Assembly (NCBI GenBank): GCA_028280485.1
Contig: JANQLS010000132.1
Location: 28,804 to 92,803 of the forward strand
Length of the DNA: 64,000 nucleotides
DNA from: Planctomycetota bacterium
GTDB lineage: Bacteria > Planctomycetota > UBA8108 > JACQVS01
Direction: 5' to 3'
Shown one piece after another: positions 51,034 to 59,146 of the stretch. The translations under genes were made by a program, and so were the position numbers. How positions within the stretch are numbered: the stretch's first letter is position 1; each line of letters opens with the position of its first letter. Under the pieces are notes generated by a model. The model made no database searches and had not been told where the DNA came from. It was given only the letters and a program-made list of their open reading frames with translations.

Positions 51034-52306
51034 TCAAACTCCTGTTTCGCTTCGACATCTTCTGGCGGATACGCCAAAGATTGGGAACGCTGTTGTGAAC
51101 TTCTTTTTTATTCCTCAGATTCAACAAAGCTCTGCGACTCCACTCCGTATTTTGTCGCTTTAACGATCGTAAAGCGGCTCTCTGGATGAGGGGGTTGGGC
51201 TTCGTGCTGAGTTGCTCCAGTAAATCTGCGGCTTTTTGTTCTTTAACCCAGCCTAGAATGGGGGCGAGATCGGCCGTCAACTGAGGGTCGTCGAGATTCA
51301 AGAGATCAGTCGTCCATTTGAGGGTGTTTGGATGCTGAGCTCGCGCCAGGATCTTTAAAATTCGAACCTTTTGTTGAACGTCCGAGTCTGGGTACATGTT
51401 TTCTAATTCTTCGATTGTTTCATCATTCGCTAACTGCGCTAAGGTTTGAGTGGCTTCGTGAGTGATAACCACGTTTTCACCGGTTAGGGCTAGTTTGCAA
51501 ATATCTTTATTACAGCCCTGAAATCCCTTGTTTCGAATGAGGTCCAAATAAGCTTGGAGTGTGGGATTAGAGGCTTCCTCTGCTTTTTCTATTTCAGTTG
51601 CAAAGGCTTCTCGGACTGTCGTTCTCCACGAAGGATCATAGGAAGTGAGATCTCGCTTCAGTAGAATTCGGAGAACTCCTTCACGTATGAAATCCCAGTG
51701 GGAATAAAGTTCATCGAGTAATTGGTCAAGCTCTTCCTGGGAAAGAGGTTTGTCCCATTCGTAACCACGTGAGAGAACTAACAAGCTTTGAGATATCTCA
51801 TCCACTTCTCTCCCCAACTGCGCACTTGGTTGGCCTGAGCTCAACTCTCTTCCCGGATCTGAAATCAGTAGAAAGCTGTCAGGACTTGCGATGCCTTGTG
51901 GAAGATTGTTTTTACTCTCTGCCAACAGTTTTTGGTGGAATGACCCCTTCTCAGGTAAGAGCCAATCCCCTCCGAACATATAACTTTCTCCCGGGACGAG
52001 GTTCGCCGTCTCTGAGTAGCCCTGTCCGTGAACAAAGATTTCAAATTCTTTTGGCTTCTTCTCACCCCAGATCCAGTTGTTCACTTTGACGCGATGCCAG
52101 AGTCCTATCGAAGAAGGGCGAGTATCCACAACCGTTCCTTCTACGATAAATGATCCCTTTTTAAGCAGGCTCCAAATTCGGAGTTCAGTATTTTCGTGCG
52201 CATGGGCGCTATCCACGAAGGTACTCATTCCTGCAAAGAGAATGAGTGAGGCAATGAGGAAGCTCTTTAGACGATGAACTGAGGGAATGTGAAATTGAAT
52301 TTTCAT
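51023..52306 (-). CDS. Secreted HEAT-repeat protein
   Basis: 427 residues. A signal peptide is visible (KSFLIASLILFAGMSTFVDSAHAHE). The N-terminal domain (KKGSFIVEGTVVDTRPSSIGLWHRVKVNNWIWGE) is beta-rich and recalls periplasmic domains that bind substrates or metals. The second half is made of HEAT-type helical repeats (TLAQLANDETIEELENMYPDSDVQQKVRILKILARAQHPNTLKW, DLLEQLSTKPNPLIQRAALRSLKRQ). It overlaps the genes on both sides (4 and 11 bp), so the three leftward genes form one operon. Function unknown, probably in the cell envelope. Confidence 0.75.
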   Translation of the reverse strand: MKIQFHIPSVHRLKSFLIASLILFAGMSTFVDSAHAHENTELRIWSLLKKGSFIVEGTVVDTRPSSIGLWHRVKVNNWIWGEKKPKEFEIFVHGQGYSETANLVPGESYMFGGDWLLPEKGSFHQKLLAESKNNLPQGIASPDSFLLISDPGRELSSGQPSAQLGREVDEISQSLLVLSRGYEWDKPLSQEELDQLLDELYSHWDFIREGVLRILLKRDLTSYDPSWRTTVREAFATEIEKAEEASNPTLQAYLDLIRNKGFQGCNKDICKLALTGENVVITHEATQTLAQLANDETIEELENMYPDSDVQQKVRILKILARAQHPNTLKWTTDLLNLDDPQLTADLAPILGWVKEQKAADLLEQLSTKPNPLIQRAALRSLKRQNTEWSRRALLNLRNKKEVHNSVPNLWRIRQKMSKRNRSLNGN

Positions 52307-54534
52307 TCTAGTAATAACTGGTGCCTCAGATAAGCCATGTTCATTTCGTTGAAAAAGGGTGCGCTCGATCCCGTTGATATCGCTCCGGAAAAGCTAATCG
52401 AAGCAGCCATGATATTGTTACCCGGAGTATCTAAGTGAAAGCTTGTGGTGTAAACCCCTGAAAACGAAGCTCTATTTTCACCTCCAAACAAACCTCCGGT
52501 AGGAGCTCCATTGGCGACTAAACCAATCGAATGACCGATCTCGTGAGCTAATACGACGGCGATCACTCGAGCCATCGCGTCGACCGCATCTTCGATATCG
52601 TCGTACCTGGCATTTTGAGCGCTGGTGTTCGAACCACTCAAGCGATCAAAAGACACATCGAGGACTGTGACATCTTCAGCATGAAAACCCACACTCGTGC
52701 CTCGACCTGGGATCAATGGATCGAATCTATTTTTAAAACTGAAACTTGAATTGATATAAAAGTCGATCAAGTTAGTCGTAAATACTCCGAGGTCGACTTG
52801 AGTGTTGATGTTGTTTGAAGAATTTCGGTAATCGTATTCAGCTCTTCCGATCGTATAACCCGGTACGGGGTCGTCCCCACCTACGGCGATCTGGGAGGGT
52901 GAACCACTGGGAAGAGTGAGGCTGAATGTGATATTGGGAGAGTCCGATCTCGCCGATCCATCCGCATTCCTGCCGAATAAGGTGTTGAGGTGGCTGATCG
53001 TTGAATTTTTAACCCAGTTTGAAACGATCGTGTTCAAGCCAGCCGTGACGGCTGCAGTGGGAGGGTTTTCACTGTTGAGCCCCACAATTCTCAAGTCTTC
53101 CACAAAGTCGGCAACTCCGTTTGAAGTTTGGGTGGAAGTTACAGTGACGTTCGATGAACCATCGATCGATGAAGTGATCGTAAAGTTATCACGATCAAAA
53201 GATACATACCAATTATCAGCGTTTTCAAAGGGAAGGTTGGTGCTCGAAGGAGCTTTAGAGCTAAAGGTAAAAGTAACCGGATCAGATACATTCCCAGCTA
53301 CATCTTTTACCGTGGCCGTGATCGTTTGAGAGCCCGCAGTGAATTGGGTCGAAGAACTTACGGCTAAGCTCGCCTTATCATTGGGAGCATCGATTGTTAG
53401 AAGGGATCCAAAATCACTGTCGGCATCGTAACCACCGCCGCCTGATCCTCCACCCACTTCGTTTTGACTGGATAGCGTATAGCTGTTGTCGTCGATCGCG
53501 GCTCCAAAAAAGTGAGTATCAGCTTCTAAGTGAATCAAGAAATCGGTCTGGGGAAGTAATAAGCTAAAGTTTAAGGGAACGTTATTGGTGTTCGTAAAGG
53601 CAACCGAGCCATTCATATTGCCCGGAATGTTATTTACTGTCAGAAGATCGATCGATGGTTTGTAGGTTTGAATCGTGAAGGTCAGGCTAGTTTCGTAGGT
53701 ACCCGCTTGAGTATCTGTAGCTCGCAAGCGAAATTTCACATCGTTTTGTAGGTCTTCAGGGACATCCGATTGAGCGTGCCAGAAAATCTCGTAGTTGCTA
53801 CCCCCGGAAGGAGCAGAGAGTGAGCTAACTCCATCTCCATTACCGATAGTGGAATCTACATAAGTGATTCCATTGTCGACGGAGTGCTGAGCACTGAGGC
53901 TAACATGATCCCCTTGAGCGTCACTTACACGATAAGTGAACCGCACCCAGCCGCCGACGTTACCAGTGGGAGTAGAAAGATTGCTCACCACGGGCGCCGA
54001 GCTCGCTCCAATTCCGAATACGTTGGAGTTGGCCGTGGTACCATCGGTAGAGGTGTTTAAGTTGTAAGGGCGAATGCGTACGACTAAATCATGCTGTTGA
54101 TAGCTGCTCAAGTCCGTTCCAGCATCCCAGGTGACTTGATGGTTTTCACCAGAAGGAGTTCCCGCGTACTCATCACTTGAAGGTTGGGCGATTAAAGTGG
54201 CAGCACTAAAGGTCGAGCCTAAATCTTCGGAATACTCTACGGTCGCGCCAATTTGTTTGGAGACGTCGGTCTGGAGAGTGAAGCTCACTTGGAATCGATT
54301 CCCTCCGAGGGAACTGGTCGTGACATTTGAAGCCACACCATCGAGAGCCCAGGGTTGGGTTTGGGGGGTCGTGACCCCTCCGCCACCTCCGCCTCCTCCT
54401 CCACAAGAAGTAAGGAATAACGTGACTAGTCCACAGAGAATAAAGAAGCCCCAGCATTCAAATCGATTTGAATACATAAAGGTTCTCTTCTGTTTTGAGG
54501 GACTCCTCAAACCAGTTTTCTGATCCTGACTCAT
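52303..54534 (-). CDS. Surface lipoprotein with metzincin-type protease domain
   Basis: 743 residues. Lipoprotein signal FFILCGLVTLFLTSC followed by nine Gly. The middle has several beta-sandwich (fibronectin/cadherin-like) domains, e.g. STPTGNVGGWVRFTYRVSDAQGD, and VKDVAGNVSDPVTFTFSS. The C-terminal about 250 residues contain VIAVVLAHEIGHSIGLVANG, an HExxHxxG zinc site, and NNIMAASISF as possible Met-turn; the third zinc ligand His/Asp is not seen in the usual position. A secreted zinc protease is likely. The start at 54534 gives a long basic n-region; ATG 54477 is an alternative. Gly-tract length suggests a flexible linker from the membrane. Confidence 0.75.
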   Translation of the reverse strand: MSQDQKTGLRSPSKQKRTFMYSNRFECWGFFILCGLVTLFLTSCGGGGGGGGGVTTPQTQPWALDGVASNVTTSSLGGNRFQVSFTLQTDVSKQIGATVEYSEDLGSTFSAATLIAQPSSDEYAGTPSGENHQVTWDAGTDLSSYQQHDLVVRIRPYNLNTSTDGTTANSNVFGIGASSAPVVSNLSTPTGNVGGWVRFTYRVSDAQGDHVSLSAQHSVDNGITYVDSTIGNGDGVSSLSAPSGGSNYEIFWHAQSDVPEDLQNDVKFRLRATDTQAGTYETSLTFTIQTYKPSIDLLTVNNIPGNMNGSVAFTNTNNVPLNFSLLLPQTDFLIHLEADTHFFGAAIDDNSYTLSSQNEVGGGSGGGGYDADSDFGSLLTIDAPNDKASLAVSSSTQFTAGSQTITATVKDVAGNVSDPVTFTFSSKAPSSTNLPFENADNWYVSFDRDNFTITSSIDGSSNVTVTSTQTSNGVADFVEDLRIVGLNSENPPTAAVTAGLNTIVSNWVKNSTISHLNTLFGRNADGSARSDSPNITFSLTLPSGSPSQIAVGGDDPVPGYTIGRAEYDYRNSSNNINTQVDLGVFTTNLIDFYINSSFSFKNRFDPLIPGRGTSVGFHAEDVTVLDVSFDRLSGSNTSAQNARYDDIEDAVDAMARVIAVVLAHEIGHSIGLVANGAPTGGLFGGENRASFSGVYTTSFHLDTPGNNIMAASISFSGAISTGSSAPFFNEMNMAYLRHQLLLE

Positions 54535-54987
54535 CTTCTATTCCTGTACCTAAATAATTGTGTATGTCTGTAAAAGTAGGTATCTAAGAATAGCCCATTC
54601 TCGGAGATCGGCCATTTGGAGAGGGATAGTCAGGAGAGCCTATAACTCTGCCCAGCTCGTATTCGAATTCAAATTTGGATTCCCAATCCACTTTTGAGCT
54701 TAGAGCGACCGGGGCCAATTTTTGTACCCTGTATTGGAAATAGGCAGTAAATCGCGCCTTTCTAGCTAAAAAGCGCGAGGTGCTTGATATCTAACATTGG
54801 AGGATGGGTGAGATGAGGTTAAAATGTTGAGTTAAGTAGAAATAGAATCGTGAGCCCAATATGATTATGGATTTGTAATCCCCCAATCTAATTTTCTACC
54901 GTTCTTTAACCGTGTTCATAAAACCGTTGAGTGAACGTCTCCTCAGGGAGTCTGATTCACCTTAACTCAAAGATCGAAGATTGAATA
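54535..54987. other. Divergent intergenic region
   Basis: About 450 bp between the leftward lipoprotein operon and the rightward HEAT-VWA gene. It must hold both promoters. A short TCGCGC/GCGCGA stem (54752..54778) is present, but no gene or clear repeat was found. Confidence 0.5.
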
Positions 54988-56403
54988 ATGAAGCAAGTGT
55001 TTTCAATCCTTAATCCCATCAAAGATTCGTTCGAGAGACCGATAACCCAACTTCAGCTTATAAGAGCCCTTTCGTTGGGTCTTGTCGTCTGTTGGGCGCT
55101 CTCAGCTTCAACCACTTTCGCTCAAACCGATAAAGAGCAAGTCTCTACGGTTATCAGAGAGCTGCGTGAAGGGAAAGTGACGAAAAACCCTGCCGTCATC
55201 ATCGGGGCATTAGAAAAAGCCCGAGGCTTAGATGATCCTAAGTTAGCGGAAGAAATTATTAAGAGTTGTCTGACGGGTTCAGATTACACCGTTGAACGAT
55301 CCGCAGGCGCGATCTTGATGCGAATGAAAAGCCCAAAATCAACCAAGATGATTTTTAGTCACTTGAGTAAAAATCCTCAGTATAAGACTCGAATTGTTTT
55401 AACTGCGGTCGCCTTTCAAATGGTGCGCCTTTCCGACTTTAATAACCAAGCTGCGATCGATGGTTTAACCGGGCGTCTTTACGACCATGAACCTCGAGTG
55501 GTCTTCACTGCATTGAGTTGGATGCGTACATTAAACAATGTCAAGTTGGTTGAAGCGGTCGTCAAGCGATTTAAAAAAGAGCAAAAGCGTCCAGGGACTC
55601 GCCTCTATAACGATCTCAACCGTACCTTGCAAGATTTAACCGGTGAGTATGACATTGAGCATCCCCTCGATTGGGAGAACTATTGGGATGCCCGGAAGCA
55701 AGGCTTAGCTAAGCCAAAGAAGAAAAAAGGAAATAGTGCGAAGGCCACCCGAAGGGTTTCTAAAAAATTCTTTACCCTTTCATTAGATTCCGACAAACTC
55801 GTCTTCATCATCGATATCTCGGGAAGTATGGAAAAGAAAGACCCTCCAATGGAAAAGCCAAAAGAGGGACCAAAGAAAGGTTCGACTTCAGTTAAAAAAC
55901 GAGAACCGAAGCCGAAGAAAGTCGACCCTTCAAAACTCCCGATTACTCGCCAACGTCTGTTCCGAGTGAAGAAAGAACTCAAAAGTACAATCCAAAATCT
56001 TCCATCGAACGTCTTCTTTACGATCATCTCCTACAACCACAATGTCGTGTTCCTCGATGATCGCGCGCCGGCTTTGGTTCAAGCCAGTTCAGCTAATAAA
56101 ACCCGAGCCACTCAATGGGTGGATCGACTCAAAGCTGAAGGGGAAACTTGGACGGATACCGCGTTTGAACGCCTCTTCAAAGAGATCGACAATTTCGATA
56201 CCGTTATCTTTCTTTCCGATGGCATGCCATATCGTGCGAAAACTCTCGATAAGGAGGTCGTCAGAAAATCGATCCGAACGATCAACCGCTATCAAAAAGC
56301 GAGAATTCATACGATCGGATTTTTGCAAGCAGGAAGGAACTTAAGCAACTTCTTGCAGTTAGTTGCTAAGGATAACGATGGGACGTTTACTCAATTGGAG
56401 TAG
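54988..56403 (+). CDS. Secreted HEAT-repeat plus VWA-domain protein
   Basis: 471 residues. Signal peptide with a long n-region (LIRALSLGLVVCWALSASTTFAQ). Residues 50-235 are HEAT-like repeats (VIIGALEKARGLDDPKLAEEIIKS, ERSAGAILMRMKSPKSTKMIFSHLSKNP, HEPRVVFTALSWMRTLNNVKLVEAV). A Lys-rich linker contains many KPKK runs (about 285-315). The VWA domain starts at KLVFIIDISGSMEKK with a full DxSxS MIDAS motif, and continues with FTIISYNHNVVFLDD and VIFLSDGMPYRAKTLD. Expected in the periplasm or at the surface, in metal-dependent protein binding. The MIDAS is followed by a Lys/Pro insertion, longer than usual. A strong terminator follows. Confidence 0.85.
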   Translation: MKQVFSILNPIKDSFERPITQLQLIRALSLGLVVCWALSASTTFAQTDKEQVSTVIRELREGKVTKNPAVIIGALEKARGLDDPKLAEEIIKSCLTGSDYTVERSAGAILMRMKSPKSTKMIFSHLSKNPQYKTRIVLTAVAFQMVRLSDFNNQAAIDGLTGRLYDHEPRVVFTALSWMRTLNNVKLVEAVVKRFKKEQKRPGTRLYNDLNRTLQDLTGEYDIEHPLDWENYWDARKQGLAKPKKKKGNSAKATRRVSKKFFTLSLDSDKLVFIIDISGSMEKKDPPMEKPKEGPKKGSTSVKKREPKPKKVDPSKLPITRQRLFRVKKELKSTIQNLPSNVFFTIISYNHNVVFLDDRAPALVQASSANKTRATQWVDRLKAEGETWTDTAFERLFKEIDNFDTVIFLSDGMPYRAKTLDKEVVRKSIRTINRYQKARIHTIGFLQAGRNLSNFLQLVAKDNDGTFTQLE

Positions 56404-56430
56404 CAAACTGAAGATCGTGTTCAACTAAGA

Positions 56431-56469
56431 AAAAAGCCCTCACTGGCAACGCCAGTGAGGGCTTTTTTT
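56431..56469 (+). terminator. Terminator of the HEAT-VWA gene
   Basis: AGCCCTCACTGGC (56435..56447) and GCCAGTGAGGGCT (56451..56463) form a perfect 13-bp stem with a 3-nt loop, flanked by A-tract and T-tract, so it may work in both directions. Confidence 0.93.
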
Positions 56470-56603
56470 ATGCTGATTTGTAGCCAAAATCGACAGAATT
56501 TAGGGGGAGAAAACTTTAAGTACAATCCCTCCATTCGGGTGGAGGCCGGGGACAAGCCCAGGTGTTACAGGAGTAATCGTGCTTCAAATCTTAACATGGA
56601 TTG

Positions 56604-56708
56604 GTAGGGGCGTCCCTTGTGGGCGCCTCTTCCATGTGCAGCATAAATAAACTTTTTAAAATCGCATGGCGCTTCCAGGAATCGGGCTGGTGCAAGACCA
56701 GCCCCTAC
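56604..56708. repeat. Small palindromic-ended intergenic repeat (MITE/REP-like)
   Basis: GTAGGGGC (56604..56611) and GCCCCTAC (56701..56708) are terminal inverted repeats. Just inside are TCCCTTGTGGGCGCC and the hairpin GGGCTGGT-GCAAG-ACCAGCCC (56684..56704). The style (TAGGGGCG...CTTGTGG...GCCCCTAC) is that of dispersed intergenic repeats I have seen in many bacterial genomes. No transposase is present. Confidence 0.5.
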
Positions 56709-56754
56709 AGGGAAAGAGGAGTCACTCAACTACAGGGAAAGAGGAGTCACTCAA
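56705..56754. repeat. Tandem 25-bp duplication
   Basis: A 25-bp unit beginning CTACAGGGAAAGAGG occurs twice head to tail (56705..56729, 56730..56754). The second copy reaches the stop codon of the pseudokinase gene and the first begins in the right end of the palindromic element. Confidence 0.9.
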
Positions 56755-58166
56755 CTCCCGTTCTTTGCGAGTTCCTGAAGAATATAATTCGTTAGAAACC
56801 TTGCCCCAAAGAATAATCCTGTCCACACCCCGAGCCACACGGGAAGGAAAAGCCAACCTGGTGTGCTTTCTGCTGCCACTAAAGGTTCGTTATTCGATGA
56901 AGCTGGGGCTGTACGACCGTTGGAAGGCCGGGGAGATCGGGGTCGCCGGTTTTCTGATTCTGTTTTCGCTTGTGGTGCTTGAGCATCACTTGAGTATTCC
57001 GCTTCTTGATTCGAGAAGGTCTCGAGAGCATCTTCTAAACTGAGCCTTTCACCTGGCTTCTTTTGAAGAAGTCCTTCAATCGCCGAAGCCAAGCTATCGG
57101 AAATCTCTGGTACTTCAAGGTGCAGGCTTTTCGGTTTCAATTGAAGATGGTTTTTAAGGATCTTGTCACCTCGACCCTCTCCCATCACTTTTTTCCCCGT
57201 CAACAATTCATAGGCGATACAGCCGAAATTGTAGGCGATGCTCGCTGGAGGTAAGGCGCTAGGAGCTGTACCTCCCTTAGCCATCACCGAGATGATTTCG
57301 GGTGGAAGATACGCTAAACGGTTTGGCTCATGGAGAAGGGCTCCGGTTCTCAAGGAGGTCCAAGCCGCCAGATCAAATGCCGGAATTACCGGGAGGCCCC
57401 TGGAGTCGACACCGATCGAGTCTAACGACAAGGGAAGATTTAAGGCTTTAACCGTTCCTCGTTCCAGTATGGCTTCCGCTAAGCGGGAAAGAAACGAGAG
57501 GCGATGGCCGAGCGAGCTTTCTAAGAGATTTCCCAGCCGACTTGAGAGCAAGTTTTCCCCCCGTAGTTTGTGTATCGTCAAGCCGCTCCCTTTGGGATCA
57601 GGGCATTGATGGCTCAAGAGAGCTGCGATTTGGGGATGGGCGAGATCTTGGGCTGCTTTAAGAGCTTCATCTAATCCATCAGATAAGGCAGAAGCATGTT
57701 TCTCTTCTTCAAAGGGATGCCATTGGGGAGAGTAGAGGTCGACCTGTACCTCTCGATCCATAGCGAGTTGCTTCCCTCTGTAGCTCAAGACTTGGCCCTG
57801 CTGTCCGAGCATAGAATCGATATGGCAGCCAGAAACTTCGCGCTCTTTGAAGGCGTCGTAGGCTTGAGTGCTGACGAGGTGTAGGAGGGTGGAGCCTATT
57901 TGGAATACGTCTTCAGTTAGGAGAGGGGTTTTTTCGATTCGTTCTCCCTTGTAGATCGTTCCGTTTCTAGAGTCCAAATCTTCTAAGATCCAATTTCCGA
58001 ATCTCAGATACAATTTGGCGTGGCGGCGGGAGGAAAGACCATCCTGAATGCCGATAGAAGTGCCTTCATCTCGCCCGATGAAATTGGGCTCGCCATTTTC
58101 CAAGAGGGGGAAGACTTTGTTTTGAAGTTCCGGTATTTGTGTTTTTTCTATGATGAGTATAGCCAT
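56751..58166 (-). CDS. FHA domain plus pseudokinase membrane protein
   Basis: 471 residues. The FHA domain (about 28-95) is complete: IGRDEGTSIGIQDGLSSRRHAKLYLRFGNWILEDLDSRNGTIYKGE (key GRDEG, SSRRHA, DSRNGT). The middle aligns with Ser/Thr kinases (LAMDREVQVDLYSPQ, LAYLPPEIISVMAKGG, IAYNFGCIAYELLTGKKV) but is degenerate: the VAVK Lys is Asp, HRD is absent (LPLSLDSIGVDSRGLPVI) and DFG is AFD. It should bind phosphopeptides without phosphorylating. A Ser/Pro-rich linker and one C-terminal membrane helix (GWLFLPVWLGVWTGLFFGARFL) follow. It may be a scaffold or decoy partner of an active kinase such as that at 59953. Confidence 0.85.
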   Translation of the reverse strand: MAILIIEKTQIPELQNKVFPLLENGEPNFIGRDEGTSIGIQDGLSSRRHAKLYLRFGNWILEDLDSRNGTIYKGERIEKTPLLTEDVFQIGSTLLHLVSTQAYDAFKEREVSGCHIDSMLGQQGQVLSYRGKQLAMDREVQVDLYSPQWHPFEEEKHASALSDGLDEALKAAQDLAHPQIAALLSHQCPDPKGSGLTIHKLRGENLLSSRLGNLLESSLGHRLSFLSRLAEAILERGTVKALNLPLSLDSIGVDSRGLPVIPAFDLAAWTSLRTGALLHEPNRLAYLPPEIISVMAKGGTAPSALPPASIAYNFGCIAYELLTGKKVMGEGRGDKILKNHLQLKPKSLHLEVPEISDSLASAIEGLLQKKPGERLSLEDALETFSNQEAEYSSDAQAPQAKTESENRRPRSPRPSNGRTAPASSNNEPLVAAESTPGWLFLPVWLGVWTGLFFGARFLTNYILQELAKNGS

Positions 58167-58375
58167 GGTCCTATGATACCGTCCTCAGCGCCTGGAAACG
58201 ACCTCTGGGGCCCTCCGGATCCATAAATTTTCCTGCGAAATTCCATTTTTGGGGTAGGATAGAAAGTAGGATTATCAAGTCTATGATCTTTTGCGCTCAC
58301 CCAAATTTCTTGCGGTAATCTTTGTTGTTTTCGGCGTTCTTTTTTAGGGTGGATTTTTCCCCTTATAATTAGTTT
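58167..58375. other. Promoter region upstream of the hairpin array
   Basis: No gene seen. TATAAT at 58364..58369 is a perfect minus-10 box, with no good minus-35 at 16-18 bp. It would place a start of transcription at about 58376, the first base of the hairpin array. Confidence 0.4.
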
Positions 58376-58538
58376 CTGTTGAATAAAGGTCGTTCCGACC
58401 TTTATTCAAACGCTCCAAGCAGTTCTGCGAACTGCGTCGCTCCACTAAACATAGGCTTTTAGCCTATGTTTGTGATTTGCGTGGGATCACGCAAATATAA
58501 TTAATTCCTGTTATTCAACAGGAATTAATTAGGAGCGT
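58376..58538 (+). ncRNA. Array of five hairpins, candidate structured RNA or DNA element
   Basis: Five near-perfect stems with 3-4-nt loops in 160 bp: H1 TTGAATAAAGGTCG (58379..58392)/58396..58409, 14 bp; H2 GCAGTTC (58419..58425)/58429..58435; H3 AAACATAGGCT (58447..58457)/58461..58471; H4 ATTTGCGTG (58475..58483)/58488..58496; H5 15 bp, 58498..58512/58517..58531. ACGCTCC (58410..58416) can pair with GGAGCGT (58532..58538) and close a multiloop around H2-H5. The H1 5' arm (CTGTTGAATAA, 58376) is also complementary to the H5 centre (TTATTCAACAG, 58511), an alternative fold. It lies in the leader region before rsfS. No family is recognised. Confidence 0.5.
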
Positions 58539-58669
58539 AAACCAAAGATTTAGTTCTCGAATTATGATTTTCCTGGCATAATCTTTAACCTTTTAAAACT
58601 GCCAATAGTGTCCTGTTTTACCTTATTTTTGCGTTTCGTTTTCAACCTCAAACTCAAGGAGATAGTGCC

Positions 58670-59119
58670 CTGATTTCTGATCCTTACAAGCTCTCTGTTC
58701 AACCTGGCTCATCAGCCCAAGACTTATCTACTCGTCCCGCCCCTTCCGAGATCCTCGACGATCCCCTTGCTCTGGCAAAATATTGTGCTCAGCTTCTCGA
58801 TGAGAAGAAGATGTCGGATATTGCCATCTTTGATGTGCGCGATAGTCTTCAGATCACGGATTACTTCGTATTGGGATCCGGTCGAAATAGCCGCCAACTC
58901 ACATCCGTTTGTGACCTCCTCGACAAGAAGCTCACAGATGCTGGTTTGAAGCGTTACGGCATGGAAGGTTACCACGAAGGTATCTGGGTTCTTCTAGACT
59001 TCGATGTCGTCGTGATGCATTTCTTCTTAGAAGGGCAACGAAGACTGTATGATTTAGATCTTCACTGGGGAGATTCTCCTCAGGTCGAGTGGAGTCCTAC
59101 GCCGCCATCAAGGTCGTAG
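58670..59119 (+). CDS. rsfS: Ribosomal silencing factor RsfS
   Basis: Prevents 30S-50S joining by binding uL14 (family knowledge). The core is clear: SDIAIFDVRDSLQITDYFVLGSGRNSRQLTSV, GMEGYHEGIWVLLDFDVVVMHFFLEGQRRLYDLDLHWGD (key parts SLQITDYFV, GIWVLLDFDVVVMHFF). The first ATG (58811) would leave out the usual N-terminal helix; in frame before it stands PLALAKYCAQLLDEKK, which matches that helix. No ATG, GTG or TTG starts it. A CTG at 58670, eight bases after GGAG, is the best start (149 residues). Start uncertain; the ATG version would be 102 residues. Confidence 0.85.
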   Translation: MISDPYKLSVQPGSSAQDLSTRPAPSEILDDPLALAKYCAQLLDEKKMSDIAIFDVRDSLQITDYFVLGSGRNSRQLTSVCDLLDKKLTDAGLKRYGMEGYHEGIWVLLDFDVVVMHFFLEGQRRLYDLDLHWGDSPQVEWSPTPPSRS

Positions 59120-59146
59120 CTAACGAATCAGTAGTGATCGAGTCAG

